Assembly: GCF_004217285.1 (NCBI RefSeq)
Contig: NZ_SHKS01000001.1
Location: 310,001 to 374,000, forward strand
Direction: 5' to 3'
DNA: 64,000 bases
Origin: Streptomyces sp. BK239
GTDB taxonomy: Bacteria > Actinomycetota > Actinomycetes > Streptomycetales > Streptomycetaceae
How positions within the stretch are numbered: position 1 is the first letter of the stretch; each line of letters begins with the position of its first letter. The translations under genes and the position numbers were made by a program. Shown piece after piece: positions 52,502 through 61,690 of the stretch. Below the pieces are notes generated by a model. It had not been told where the DNA came from. It made no database searches and worked only from the letters and a program-made list of their open reading frames with translations.

Positions 52502-55500
52502 TTACGGCACGACCTTCTCGATCGCCACGCTGCCCGTGCCCGCTACCGTGCCGCGCGCGTTCTTCAGCTGGACCTGGCCGAAGAACGCCCGGCCCTCCGG
52601 TGCGGGGGCCAGGGCGGTGACGGTCGCGGAGACCGTCGCCGTGGCGCCCGTGGCCAGCTTCACCGGCGTCGCCCCGTCGACGGCGACGGTGCCGAGCGCC
52701 GAGGAGAAGAACACGTCCAGGTAGTCGTAGGCCGTGGTGCCGGCCGGGACCGAGTAGCCGGCGACCTCGATGGTGTACGTGCCGGCGGCGGGCGACGGGA
52801 TGGAGACCGCCTCCTCCGAGTCGCCGTCGGCCTGCTGCGCGACCTGGTTGCCGGCGGCGTCGAACACCGTCAGGTCGAGGTCGGCGGAGGCGTCGGAGAC
52901 CTTGCCGATGGAGACGTCCAGGGACTTGGCACCCGCGGGCACCTCGACCGTGGTGGTGTGCGTCTCGTGGTTGGCGATGGTCGGCCGGGCCGCCTTGGAG
53001 GAGCCCAGCGGGCCGCCCACCGGCGTGCCCTCGAACGCGGCGAAGTTGTTCTTCACCTTCCAGGAGACGGCGGCCGGCGCGCCGACCTTCGCCTCGGGCA
53101 CGGTCACGGTCGCCGGGTCGAACGTGGCGCCGAAGACGGTGACGTCCAGCTGGTAGGGGTTGTCGAGCAGCGGCGAGGTGCGGCGCGACTCGACCTCGAT
53201 CTCCCAGACGCCCGGCTGCGGGTCGGCGTAGGAGCGGGCGTCCGGCTTGCAGCCGTTGCCGGCGAGGTAGTTGTTGTAGCAGTAGATGGTGGCGCTGTCC
53301 TCGACGGCGACACCGTACGGGTGGATCGAGATGAACCGGGTCTGGCTCTTGTCCTTCAGACCGCCGATCGCGACCTCCAGGGAGGTGGCGCCCTCGGGCA
53401 CGGTCAGGAAGTAGTGCTCCGAGCTGTTGCGCTGCACGCTGCTCTTCGCGGTGAAGGTGTGCGCCACCGGCGTGGCGGCGACGACCGTGTTGAGGATCTG
53501 CTTGTCGACGCCCTCGGTCGCCGGGTCGTCGACCTCGAGGATCGCGCTCTTGATGCCGACGGCCTTCGCCCTGGCCTGGATCTGGACGGTCACCGGCTTG
53601 TTCAGCGGCAGCGTCACCTCGTCCGGGCCGAGGATCTTGAAGGTGTGGTCCGCGTTGTTCTTCAGGTCGAGGCTGTGGCGGATCGCCTTGTCGGCGCCGG
53701 TGGTGCGGGTGATGGTGACGTCGTAGACCCTCTTCTCACCGGTCTTCAGGCCGCCCTCGCGGTCGTAGATGCCGGTGCCGAAGCCGGGGGTCTTCAGCGC
53801 GGCGTCGATCGCGGTGTCGACGGGGGCCTTGACCGTGTACTCGTGGGCGGTGGCGCCGTCCTCGATGGCGTCCCAGGCGTCCACGATGTCGATGGCGCCC
53901 GCGCCCTCCTCGTAGGCCTGGAGGTCCTTGATGTGGTGGGCGGTCGAGGTGAGCGCCGTGCGCAGGTCGGCGGGCGTCAGCTTGATGCCCTTCGCCTTGG
54001 CGGCGCTCAGCAGCAGCGCCGAGGCGCCGGCGGCCTGCGGGGAGGCCATCGAGGTGCCCTGGAGCATGGCGTAGCCGGCCGGCAGGGTGTAGCCCGACTC
54101 GGCGACCGGGGCGCCCGGCAGCCAGGTCTGGATGGTGTTGATCGCGGCGCCGGGCGCGACGAGGGTCGGCGTGAAGCCGCCGTCCTCACGCGGGCCGCGC
54201 GAGGAGAACGGCAGCAGCGCGTACTTCTTGTCGACCTGCGAGCCGTAGTTGGCGGCCCAGGTCTTCTGGGAGATGGCCGCGCCGACGGAGATGACCTTGT
54301 CGGCCAGGCCGGGGTCGCCGATGGTGTTGGCGCCGGGGCCCTCGTTGCCCGCGGAGATCACGAGCTGGACGCCGTAGGTGTCGATGAGGCGCGTGTAGAG
54401 CTCGGCGCGCGCGTTGTTGCCGTCGTTGAGCGCCGGCAGGCCGCCGATCGACATGTTGACGATGTCGACGCCGCGGTTGACGACGAGGTCGATCATGCCC
54501 TCGGTGAGCGCGACGTTGGTGCAGCCGGGGCCGAAGACGCAGGCGCGGGAGGAGACGATCTTCGCGCCGGGGGCGGCGCCGTTCATCTTCCCGCCGAACA
54601 GGCTGTTGGCGGCGGTGATGCCGGCGACGTGGGTGCCGTGCTCGCTGGAGATCATGCCGATGTTGACGAAGTCGGCCTTCTTGCCGACCCAGTCCCCGCC
54701 GTACGGGTCCATCGGAACGTCCTTGCGGATCTCCACCACGAACGGGATCCGCTCGGCGACGTCGGTCGCCGGGTTGTCGGTGCCGAAGTAGCCGACCTGG
54801 AAGCCGTTCTTGTACGGCTTCATCGCGGTGTCGTCGGTGAAGTCGCCGTTGTTGTTCAGGTCGACGGTGACCGTGCCGGCGGCGGCGTTGTAGAGCACGC
54901 CCCAGGCGTCGGTCTTGTCGCCGTCGCGGTTGACGTCGCCCTGCTGGTCGCCGCCGGCGGTGGCCGACTCGCGGAACAGGTTGACGGAGTACGTCCCGGC
55001 CGGCGCGGTCCAGGTGCGGCCGCCGTAGACGAAGCTCGGGCCGGAGACGGTGTTCGTCATCGGGCGCCAGCTGAGGTCGTTGTCGGCGATCGGGTCGGTG
55101 GAGGTGACCCAGTCGACGATCTTGCGCTCGCCGGTGGTGGTCTTCTGCAGCGCGGGGTGCGAGAGGTCGACGCCGGAGTCCAGGACGCCGATGGTGACGC
55201 CGCGGCCGTCCCACTGCGCGTGGTCGTCGACGAAGTCGACGGCGCCCGTCTCGAAGGACGGGTTGTACGGGTTCTCGGCGGGCGTCTGCTTGCCCGGCGC
55301 CGGGTACGGCTTGGGGGCCTTGGCGGCGCTCGCGCCCTTCGCGGTGTCCGCGGCGGGCGTCGGGTCGTCGAGGACGATGTCCTTCTTGAGGTCGATCGCG
55401 TGCACCGAGGACAGCTTCCCGGCGGCGGCGATCACCGAGTCCGCCTTGGCCGTGGGCACGGTGGCGCGGACGTAGCCGAGCTTGTCGTAGGAGCGGCCCA

Positions 55501-55810
55501 CGGAGGCGCCGTCGACGGCGTCCAGCTTCTCGGCGACCTGCTCGGTGCTGCCGGGAGCGGTCGCGACCATCAGCGTGACGTTCTTGTCGCCGGCGGCCTT
55601 GGCTTCGGCGAGGAGGTCGGCGTCGTCGGAGCCGAGCTTGTCGGCGGCCGACTTCACGCCCGGGTCGGCGGCGGCCGAGGGCTGGTCGGCGGAGAAGGCC
55701 AGGGGTATCGGCCCGGCGGCCGACAGCGCGGCCACCAGACCCGCGGCCACGGCAATGCGGGCCGCGCGTCTTGCGCCCGGTATCGGTTCGCGCTGGGGGG
55801 TGTGGGTCAT
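52502..55810 (-). CDS. Large secreted S8 (subtilisin) serine protease
   Basis: 1102 residues, ATG 55810. Sec signal about 1-40 (AARIAVAAGLVAALSAAGPIPLAFS), then an I9-like propeptide region. Catalytic triad: Asp in TIGVLDSGVDLSHP, His in EHGTHVAGITAAN and Ser in LQGTSMASPQAAGAS, with oxyanion Asn in VISAGNEGPG. A long C-terminal part contains PPC-like beta modules (ITRTTGADKAIRHSLDLKNN; TYTIEVAGYSVPAGTTAYDY). No cell-wall signal, so it is extracellular. Probably monocistronic with a promoter in the 300 bp upstream. Confidence 0.92.
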   Translation of the reverse strand: MTHTPQREPIPGARRAARIAVAAGLVAALSAAGPIPLAFSADQPSAAADPGVKSAADKLGSDDADLLAEAKAAGDKNVTLMVATAPGSTEQVAEKLDAVDGASVGRSYDKLGYVRATVPTAKADSVIAAAGKLSSVHAIDLKKDIVLDDPTPAADTAKGASAAKAPKPYPAPGKQTPAENPYNPSFETGAVDFVDDHAQWDGRGVTIGVLDSGVDLSHPALQKTTTGERKIVDWVTSTDPIADNDLSWRPMTNTVSGPSFVYGGRTWTAPAGTYSVNLFRESATAGGDQQGDVNRDGDKTDAWGVLYNAAAGTVTVDLNNNGDFTDDTAMKPYKNGFQVGYFGTDNPATDVAERIPFVVEIRKDVPMDPYGGDWVGKKADFVNIGMISSEHGTHVAGITAANSLFGGKMNGAAPGAKIVSSRACVFGPGCTNVALTEGMIDLVVNRGVDIVNMSIGGLPALNDGNNARAELYTRLIDTYGVQLVISAGNEGPGANTIGDPGLADKVISVGAAISQKTWAANYGSQVDKKYALLPFSSRGPREDGGFTPTLVAPGAAINTIQTWLPGAPVAESGYTLPAGYAMLQGTSMASPQAAGASALLLSAAKAKGIKLTPADLRTALTSTAHHIKDLQAYEEGAGAIDIVDAWDAIEDGATAHEYTVKAPVDTAIDAALKTPGFGTGIYDREGGLKTGEKRVYDVTITRTTGADKAIRHSLDLKNNADHTFKILGPDEVTLPLNKPVTVQIQARAKAVGIKSAILEVDDPATEGVDKQILNTVVAATPVAHTFTAKSSVQRNSSEHYFLTVPEGATSLEVAIGGLKDKSQTRFISIHPYGVAVEDSATIYCYNNYLAGNGCKPDARSYADPQPGVWEIEVESRRTSPLLDNPYQLDVTVFGATFDPATVTVPEAKVGAPAAVSWKVKNNFAAFEGTPVGGPLGSSKAARPTIANHETHTTTVEVPAGAKSLDVSIGKVSDASADLDLTVFDAAGNQVAQQADGDSEEAVSIPSPAAGTYTIEVAGYSVPAGTTAYDYLDVFFSSALGTVAVDGATPVKLATGATATVSATVTALAPAPEGRAFFGQVQLKNARGTVAGTGSVAIEKVVP

Positions 55811-56111
55811 CGGCATCCCTTGTCGGTAAGGAACGATCAGCGCGCGACCAGGTCCGTTCCCCGTCCGGTCGCGCACGTCCGGAAGGCGATCCCGGACGAG
55901 CACGCAGCTTTACGCAAGGGATGGATGTTTGGGGAGAGTTGACCGAATCGATATGGACGTATGGGGAAAACCCCCGATGGCCATTGCGGAGATGAGCGCC
56001 GAAAGCGGATGAAACGCCCCATGACGGCTTTAAGGTTCGCCGGAGACGCTTGCCCGCGCCAAGTCACGCCCGTGGAGCGTCCGTTCGCCGGCGTATGGGT
56101 AACCTCCCCCG
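55811..56111. promoter_or_regulatory. Divergent promoter region, protease / NUDIX
   Basis: 301 bp between divergent genes, A/T-richer around 55905-55990 (TTTACGCAAGG, GGAAAACCC). Likely holds both promoters; no operator recognised. Confidence 0.4.
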
Positions 56112-56576
56112 ATGCGCGAGAAGTTGAGGGTGGCGGCCTACGCCGTCTGCGTCCGTGACGGCCGGCTCCTGCTCGCCCGCTCACCGGCCCCCGGCGGCAC
56201 CTACGAGTGGGTGCTCCCCGGCGGCGGGATGGAGCACGGCGAGGACCCGTACGACACCGTCGTGCGCGAACTGGAGGAGGAGACCGGGTACCGCATCGAG
56301 GTGACGGGCCTGCTCGGCGTCGACTCCGTCCGCCATGTCCTGCGCGGTGAACGGCTGCGCGCTCCCGTCGACCACCACGGCGTGCGCATCGTCTACGAGG
56401 GCCGGATCGTCGGAGGGGAGCTGCGCGACGAGATCGGCGGCTCCACCGACACGGCCGCCTGGCACGACCTGGCCGACGTGCCCGCCCTCACCCGGGTGCC
56501 GCTGATCGACACGGCGCTGCGCCTGTGGCGGGAACGCCCGGCGAACGGACGGCTGTCCGCGACGCCCGTGGTGTGA
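56112..56576 (+). CDS. NUDIX hydrolase
   Basis: 154 residues. The Nudix box GGGMEHGEDPYDTVVRELEE (about 35-54) continues ETGY and satisfies GX5EX7REUXEEXGU. The N terminus KLRVAAYAVCVRDGRLLLARS is typical. Hydrolyses a nucleoside diphosphate linked to an unknown group. Cytoplasmic; single gene. Confidence 0.9.
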   Translation: MREKLRVAAYAVCVRDGRLLLARSPAPGGTYEWVLPGGGMEHGEDPYDTVVRELEEETGYRIEVTGLLGVDSVRHVLRGERLRAPVDHHGVRIVYEGRIVGGELRDEIGGSTDTAAWHDLADVPALTRVPLIDTALRLWRERPANGRLSATPVV

Positions 56577-56603
56577 GCCGCACCGGACGGGCCGGTGACA
56601 CGA

Positions 56604-56655
56604 AGAGGGGCCGCCGGCCTGAGGGGCGCGAACTCCCTCGGCCCGGCGGCCCCTC
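56604..56655. terminator. Bidirectional terminator
   Basis: GAGGGGCCGCCGGCC paired with GGCCCGGCGGCCCCTC around a 20-base loop, between converging genes. Confidence 0.7.
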
Positions 56656-56688
56656 CTCTCCCCTCCTGCTGTCGGCTCCGCCGCCCCA

Positions 56689-57774
56689 CTACTGGGGCAG
56701 TACCACGACGTACGCGGCCGGATCGCGGTCCCCCGAGGCCATCAGGGCAGTGCGCACCACCGCCGCCTGCTGCTCCATGCACTCCCGCAGCTTCCTCGGC
56801 GTGATGTGCACGACGGTGATGCCGAGCCGCTCCAGGTGCTCGCGCTTGCGCGCGTACTCCGACCACATCGCCTCGTCCTCCTGCCCGGCGTCGGGCCCGT
56901 CGTCCGGCCGGCGCCGGGGCCGGGGCGCGCGGGTGTCCAGCTCCACCGCCACCGCCTGCTCCGGCCAGTACGCGTCCACCCCGCCGAGGTGCGGGCCGCC
57001 CGGCAGCCGCAGGTCCACGTTCCACACCGGGTCCGGCAGACCGTGGTGGCGCACCATCGCGTACAGGCGGTCCTCCGCGATCGACCGCCCCTCGGCCAGC
57101 AGCGCGTCCACCGCGGCCACCACGTGCGGCCGGCCCAGCAGCTTCGCCAGCTTCAACTCACGTACCACCGCGGCCGGTTCGCAGTACCCCCCGCGCACCG
57201 CGTCGGACAGCAGCCGCCGGACCGCCCCCGCGTCCGTCAACCCCGCCACCGCGTCCGCCAGCGCGCGCGGCACCGGCGCCACCGGGAGCCCGGTGGCCTC
57301 CTCGGCGACGGGCAGGTCCGGCGTGCGCAGGACGCGGGCGCAGCCCGCCGAGCGCAGCCGCCGCCGGCAGGGGACCAGGACGTCGATCCGCTCCAGGGAG
57401 GGCAGCGGGGGCGCGGAGGGGAAGCCGTGCAGCGTCAGCGCCGCCAGGCCCGTGATCATCGCCTCCGCGTACACCGGGCGGTGCGGCTCCCCGGCGCCCG
57501 GCTGTGCCGGCACCCCGGAGGGCGACGTCTCGCGGGCCGCGTACAGCAGCACCGAGTGCAGCCGCTCCTCGCTGGTCGGCGGTCCGGGGTGGAGCAGGAA
57601 CACGCCCGGCAGGAGCTGCTGCCAGGGGCCGCCGGCGCGGCACTGCTCGCCCGCCGCGGCGGGGGAGACGCCGTGCGCGCGGAGCTGGGCCGTCGTCATG
57701 ACCCGGCGCTGGACGTCCGAGAGGTGACGCAGGGGGCGGGGGGAGGCCGGGGGGAGGGGGGTGTTGTGGTTCAT
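56689..57774 (-). CDS. Actinobacterial AbiEi/DUF559-like hypothetical protein
   Basis: 361 residues, ATG 57774 with no clear ribosome site. The N-terminal half resembles the AbiEi-type winged-helix layout (VMTTAQLRAHGVSPAAAGEQC, GGPWQQLLPGVFLLHPGPP, ALTLHGF). The C-terminal third resembles a PD-(D/E)XK nuclease-like core (LHLGGVDAYWPEQAVAVELDT-type strand followed by ERLGITVVHITPRKL). Such proteins are frequent in actinobacterial genomes and mostly uncharacterised; a toxin-antitoxin role is possible but no partner gene lies beside it. Confidence 0.65.
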   Translation of the reverse strand: MNHNTPLPPASPRPLRHLSDVQRRVMTTAQLRAHGVSPAAAGEQCRAGGPWQQLLPGVFLLHPGPPTSEERLHSVLLYAARETSPSGVPAQPGAGEPHRPVYAEAMITGLAALTLHGFPSAPPLPSLERIDVLVPCRRRLRSAGCARVLRTPDLPVAEEATGLPVAPVPRALADAVAGLTDAGAVRRLLSDAVRGGYCEPAAVVRELKLAKLLGRPHVVAAVDALLAEGRSIAEDRLYAMVRHHGLPDPVWNVDLRLPGGPHLGGVDAYWPEQAVAVELDTRAPRPRRRPDDGPDAGQEDEAMWSEYARKREHLERLGITVVHITPRKLRECMEQQAAVVRTALMASGDRDPAAYVVVLPQ

Positions 57775-58008
57775 GCCTGGGAGGTTCCCGCGTCCGATCC
57801 GCCCTGTAACCGCTGTTACACGCTCGTCGACAAATGAGGACAAGCCCGCACTAAAGGACGGGTGTTCGGATGCCGAGTAGGCACCGGAAACCCCTGGTCC
57901 GCACGACGGGAGCCAGGGGTTACGGGTCGGATTGCCTGAATTCCGTAACGGTCACGGACCGCCGGATCTCAGGCCAGAGCTCGGGCTTCCATGGCAGCCC
58001 CCCGGGCG

Positions 58009-60612
58009 TCAGCCCGTACCGGCCTCGGCGGCCGCGTCACAGGCCTGCCCGCGCAGCGCCCGCGCCAGGTCGTCCCGCGCCTCCAGCACCAGCCGGCGCA
58101 GCGCCGGCGGCGCCGACTCGTGCGCCGCGAGCCACGCCTCCGTCGCCTCCAGCGTGCCGGGGGAGTCCTGGAGGTCCGGGAAGAGCCCCCTGACCACGTG
58201 CATCGCGATCTGGATGGACCGCTCCTCCCAGATCCGCTCGATCACCTCGAAGTACCTCGGCGCGTACGGCGCGAGCAGCTCCCGCTGCGAGGGCTGCGCG
58301 AAGCCCGCGATCGTCGCCTCCACCAGCGCGTTGGACAGCGCGTCCGACTCCACGAGCTGCGCCCACGCCTGCGCCTTGACCGCCGCCGAGGGGCGGGCGG
58401 CCAGGCAGCGGACCTGGTGCCGCTTGCCCGACGCCGTGTCGTCGCGGGCCAGTTCGGCGGCGAGCACGCCCTCGTCCACGACGCCGTGCGCGGCCAGCGG
58501 CTCCAGGAACGCCCAGCGCAGCTCCTGGTCCACGTCCAGGCCGTCGATCTTCGCGGTGCCGTCCAGCAGCCCCCGCAGCAGCTCGAAGTCCTCCCCCGAG
58601 GAGGCCACCGACGCCCAGAACCGGGCCCACGCCAGCTGGTGTTCGCCGCCCGGCCCGGCCGACCGCAGCTCGGCCAGCGCGCCCTCGGCCAGCAGCCGCT
58701 CGCCGACCGGCCGCCACGCGGGGCTCACGTAGTGCACGAGGGCCGAGCCGGCCCAGGCGTGCAGCATCTGGAGCACCCCGATGTCGGACTCGCGCCCCGC
58801 GAACCGCAGCACCAGGTCCACGAAGTCCCGCGCCGGCAACAGCGCGTCCCGGGTCAGGTTCCACAGCGCGGACCAGCACAGGGCGCGCGCCAGCGGGTCG
58901 GTGACGTCCCCGAGGTGGGCCTTGAGGGTCGCCAGCGAGGTGTCGTCGAAGCGGATCTTGCAGTACGTCAGGTCCTCGTCGTTGACCAGGACCAGCTCCG
59001 GCGCGTCCGCGCTCGCCAGCTCCGTCACCAGCGTGCGCGGACCGTCGACGTCCGCCTCGGCGCGGGCGTACCGCTCCAGCCGGCCCTCCCGCAGGCGGTA
59101 CAGGCCGATCGCCACCCGGTGCGGGCGCAGCTCGGGATGGGATTCGGCGGCCTCCTGGAGCACCGCCAGCTCGTCGATCCGCCCCGAGGCGTCCAGCAGC
59201 ACCTGTGGGGTCAGCGAGTTGACGCCGGCCGTCTGGAGCCAGGACCGCGCCCACGCGCCCATGTCCCGCCCGCTGGTCTCGGCCAGCACCGACAGCAGGT
59301 CCCCCAGGCGTGTGTTGCCGTACGCGTGCCGCTTGAAGTAGCGCCGGGCGCCCTCCAGGAAGGCGTCCTGCCCGACGTAGGCCACGAGCTGCTTCAGGAC
59401 GGACGCGCCCTTGGCGTAGGTGATGCCGTCGAAGTTGAGCTTGGCGTCCTGGAGGTCGCGGATGTCGGCGGTGATCGGATGGGTGGACGGCAGCTGGTCG
59501 GCGCGGTAGGCCCAGGCCTTGCGGCGGTTGGCGAAGGTGATCCAGCCGTCGGTGAAGCGGGTCGCCCCGACCATCGAGAAGGAGCCCATGAAGTCGGCGA
59601 ACGACTCCTTCAGCCACAGGTCGTCCCACCACTGCATGGTGACCAGGTCGCCGAACCACATGTGCGCCATCTCGTGCAGGATGACGTTGGCCCGCGCCTC
59701 GTACGACGTCCGCGTCACCTTGCCCCGGAAGATGTACTCCTCGCGGAAGGTCACCAGTCCCGGGTTCTCCATCGCGCCGAGGTTGTACTCGGGAACGAAC
59801 GCCTGGTCGTACTTGCCGAAGGGGTACGGGTAGTCGACGTGGTCGTGGAAGAAGTCCAGGCCCTGCTTGGTGATCTCGAAGACGTCGTCGGCGTCGAAGT
59901 ACGGCGCGAGGCCCTTGCGGCACAGCGCGCCGAGGGGGATCTCCAAGCGGGTGCCGTCCTCGAACGTCCGCTCGTAGCGATCCGTGACGTAGTGGTACGG
60001 GCCCGCCACCACGCAGGTGATGTAGGTCGAGATCGGCTTCGTCTCGGCGAACCGCCACACCCCGTCGGCGCGCTCGCCCACGCCGTTGCTCCACACCACC
60101 CAGTCCTCGGGCGCGCGCACCTCGAAGCGGAACGGCGCTTTCAGGTCGGGCTGTTCGAAGGTGGTGAGGACCCGGCGGGAGTCGGCCGGCTCGTACTGCG
60201 TGTAGAGGTAGACCTCGCCGTCCTCGGGGTCGACGAAGCGGTGCAGGCCCTCGCCGGTGCGGGAGTACGCGCACTGCGCGTCGACGACCAGCTCGTTCTC
60301 CGCGGCCAGGTCCTCCAGCAGGATGCGGGAGCCGTCGAAGACCTCGCCGGGGTCCAGATCGCGCCCGTTGAGGGTGACGGCGGTCACGCTCGGGGCGACC
60401 AGGTCGGCGAAGCTCGACGCGCCCGGCTCGTTGCAGCGGAAGCGGATCGTGGTGACGGAGCGGAAGGTGCGCGGACCCTCCCCGGCCCCCTCGCCGCCTC
60501 CCGCCGGGTCGTTCACCGCCGAGCGCACGTCGAGGGACACGTCGTACCCGTCGACGGACAGCAGGGCGGCCCGCTCCCGGGCCTCGTCGCGGGACAGGTT
60601 CTCACCGGGCAC
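58009..60612 (-). CDS. Second aminopeptidase N (M1 family)
   Basis: 867 residues, ATG 60612. Same architecture as the pepN at 46322: NLGAMENPGLVTF exopeptidase motif, zinc site LHEMAHMWFGDLVTMQW and Glu in WLKESFADF, with a full ERAP1-like C-terminal half. Roughly half of the residues in motif regions are shared, so this is an old paralogue rather than a recent duplication. The insert PAGGGEGAGEGP in the first strand region is specific to this copy. Cytoplasmic. Divergent from the DsbA-like gene. Confidence 0.92.
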   Translation of the reverse strand: MPGENLSRDEARERAALLSVDGYDVSLDVRSAVNDPAGGGEGAGEGPRTFRSVTTIRFRCNEPGASSFADLVAPSVTAVTLNGRDLDPGEVFDGSRILLEDLAAENELVVDAQCAYSRTGEGLHRFVDPEDGEVYLYTQYEPADSRRVLTTFEQPDLKAPFRFEVRAPEDWVVWSNGVGERADGVWRFAETKPISTYITCVVAGPYHYVTDRYERTFEDGTRLEIPLGALCRKGLAPYFDADDVFEITKQGLDFFHDHVDYPYPFGKYDQAFVPEYNLGAMENPGLVTFREEYIFRGKVTRTSYEARANVILHEMAHMWFGDLVTMQWWDDLWLKESFADFMGSFSMVGATRFTDGWITFANRRKAWAYRADQLPSTHPITADIRDLQDAKLNFDGITYAKGASVLKQLVAYVGQDAFLEGARRYFKRHAYGNTRLGDLLSVLAETSGRDMGAWARSWLQTAGVNSLTPQVLLDASGRIDELAVLQEAAESHPELRPHRVAIGLYRLREGRLERYARAEADVDGPRTLVTELASADAPELVLVNDEDLTYCKIRFDDTSLATLKAHLGDVTDPLARALCWSALWNLTRDALLPARDFVDLVLRFAGRESDIGVLQMLHAWAGSALVHYVSPAWRPVGERLLAEGALAELRSAGPGGEHQLAWARFWASVASSGEDFELLRGLLDGTAKIDGLDVDQELRWAFLEPLAAHGVVDEGVLAAELARDDTASGKRHQVRCLAARPSAAVKAQAWAQLVESDALSNALVEATIAGFAQPSQRELLAPYAPRYFEVIERIWEERSIQIAMHVVRGLFPDLQDSPGTLEATEAWLAAHESAPPALRRLVLEARDDLARALRGQACDAAAEAGTG

Positions 60613-60749
60613 GGGCGGTACTCCCTCGGGCGTTGACGCAAGTCGCAGGACAGCACCGATCCTGCCATGCGCCCCTGACCGGGAACACCGGGGAATGACC
60701 TGCCCGGGCGGCGCGTTCCACCCCCAAACGCTTCCTGCCGAGGAGAGAC

Positions 60750-61409
60750 ATGTCCGAGAGCGCCACCGCCGGCAAGACCCCCGTCGACTTCTGGTTCGAC
60801 CCGCTGTGCCCCTGGGCCTGGATGACCTCCCGCTGGGTCCTGGAAGTGGAGAAGGTCCGGGACATCGAGGTGCGCTGGCATGTGATGAGCCTCGCCGTCC
60901 TCAACGAGGACAAGCTCGACGAACTTCCCGAGGAATACCGCGAGATGCTCGCCACCAAGGCGTGGAAGCCGATCCGTGTGGTGACCGCCGCCTGGCAGAA
61001 GCACGGTGCCGACGTCCTCGGCCCGCTCTACACCGCGCTCGGCACCCGCTTCCACAACAACGGTGAGGGCCCCACCCTGGAGGCCGTCGCCGGCGCGCTG
61101 GCCGACGCGGGACTGCCCGCCGACCTCATCGACTACGCCGACCAGGAGGACTTCGAGTTCGACGCCGAGCTGCGCGCCTCCCACAAGGAGGGCATAGAGA
61201 AGGTCGGCCAGGACGTCGGCACCCCGGTCATCGCGGTGCCCGGCCCCGACGGCGAGCAGATCGCGTTCTTCGGCCCGGTCGTCACCCCCACCCCCCAGGG
61301 CGAGGAGGCCGCCCGCCTGTGGGACGGCACCCTCGCGGTCGCCTCCGTCCCCGGCTTCTACGAGCTCAAGCGGAGCCGGACGAAGGGCCCGGACTTCAGC
61401 AACCTGTGA
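60750..61409 (+). CDS. DsbA-fold oxidoreductase, mycothiol-dependent nitroreductase (Rv2466c) family
   Basis: 219 residues, ATG 60750 behind GAGGAGAG. Thioredoxin/DsbA fold: VDFWFDPLCPWAWMTSRWVLEVEKV, HVMSLAVLNEDKLDELPEEYR, DVGTPVIAVPGPDG and ARLWDGTLAVASVPGFYELKR, closely following M. tuberculosis Rv2466c. The active site is CPWA rather than CPWC, so only one catalytic cysteine (Cys20) remains, suggesting a monothiol mechanism with mycothiol. Cytoplasmic, no signal. In S. coelicolor the neighbour is sodF, as I recall; it is absent here. Confidence 0.87.
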   Translation: MSESATAGKTPVDFWFDPLCPWAWMTSRWVLEVEKVRDIEVRWHVMSLAVLNEDKLDELPEEYREMLATKAWKPIRVVTAAWQKHGADVLGPLYTALGTRFHNNGEGPTLEAVAGALADAGLPADLIDYADQEDFEFDAELRASHKEGIEKVGQDVGTPVIAVPGPDGEQIAFFGPVVTPTPQGEEAARLWDGTLAVASVPGFYELKRSRTKGPDFSNL

Positions 61410-61445
61410 GGTGCGGCCCGCCGGGTCATGACGGGGCCTGAGACG

Positions 61446-61483
61446 GGAGACCCCCGCGAGTCACGTCCTCGCGGGGGGTCTCC
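61446..61483. terminator. Terminator hairpin
   Basis: GGAGACCCCCGCGAG / CTCGCGGGGGGTCTCC, near-perfect stem 37 bases after the oxidoreductase stop. Confidence 0.82.
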
Positions 61484-61545
61484 TTCTTTCCGCCGCCGCC
61501 GTGAAGGGTGAGAAGACGATCACGAGGCAGGGCGTCTCGCACAGC

Positions 61546-61582
61546 TTGTTGCGAGCAGCTTGCAACTGCACGGTAGCAACAA
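61546..61582. promoter_or_regulatory. Nur-box-like operator without a downstream gene
   Basis: TTGCGA-GCAGC-TTGCAA at 61549-61565 fits the Streptomyces Nur (nickel-responsive Fur-family) consensus tTGCaa-N5-ttGCAA. Further TTGTTGC (61546) and GCAACAA (61576) half sites flank it. No gene starts beside it: both neighbours end toward this 281-bp gap. Confidence 0.55.
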
Positions 61583-61690
61583 ACAGTGCGGCGCGAACAG
61601 CGTCCGGCGATCGCGCCCGCCGCCGACGGGGAAGACAGGCGAGGCCCCCATGCCGGTCGCACGGGGGCCTCGCGGGTCGGGCAGGAGGCG

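Noticed and set aside
52496..55942. 1148-codon plus-strand frame opposite the subtilisin gene
   Set aside because: Val/Gly/Arg-rich antisense translation; the minus strand carries the catalytic triad and signal peptide.
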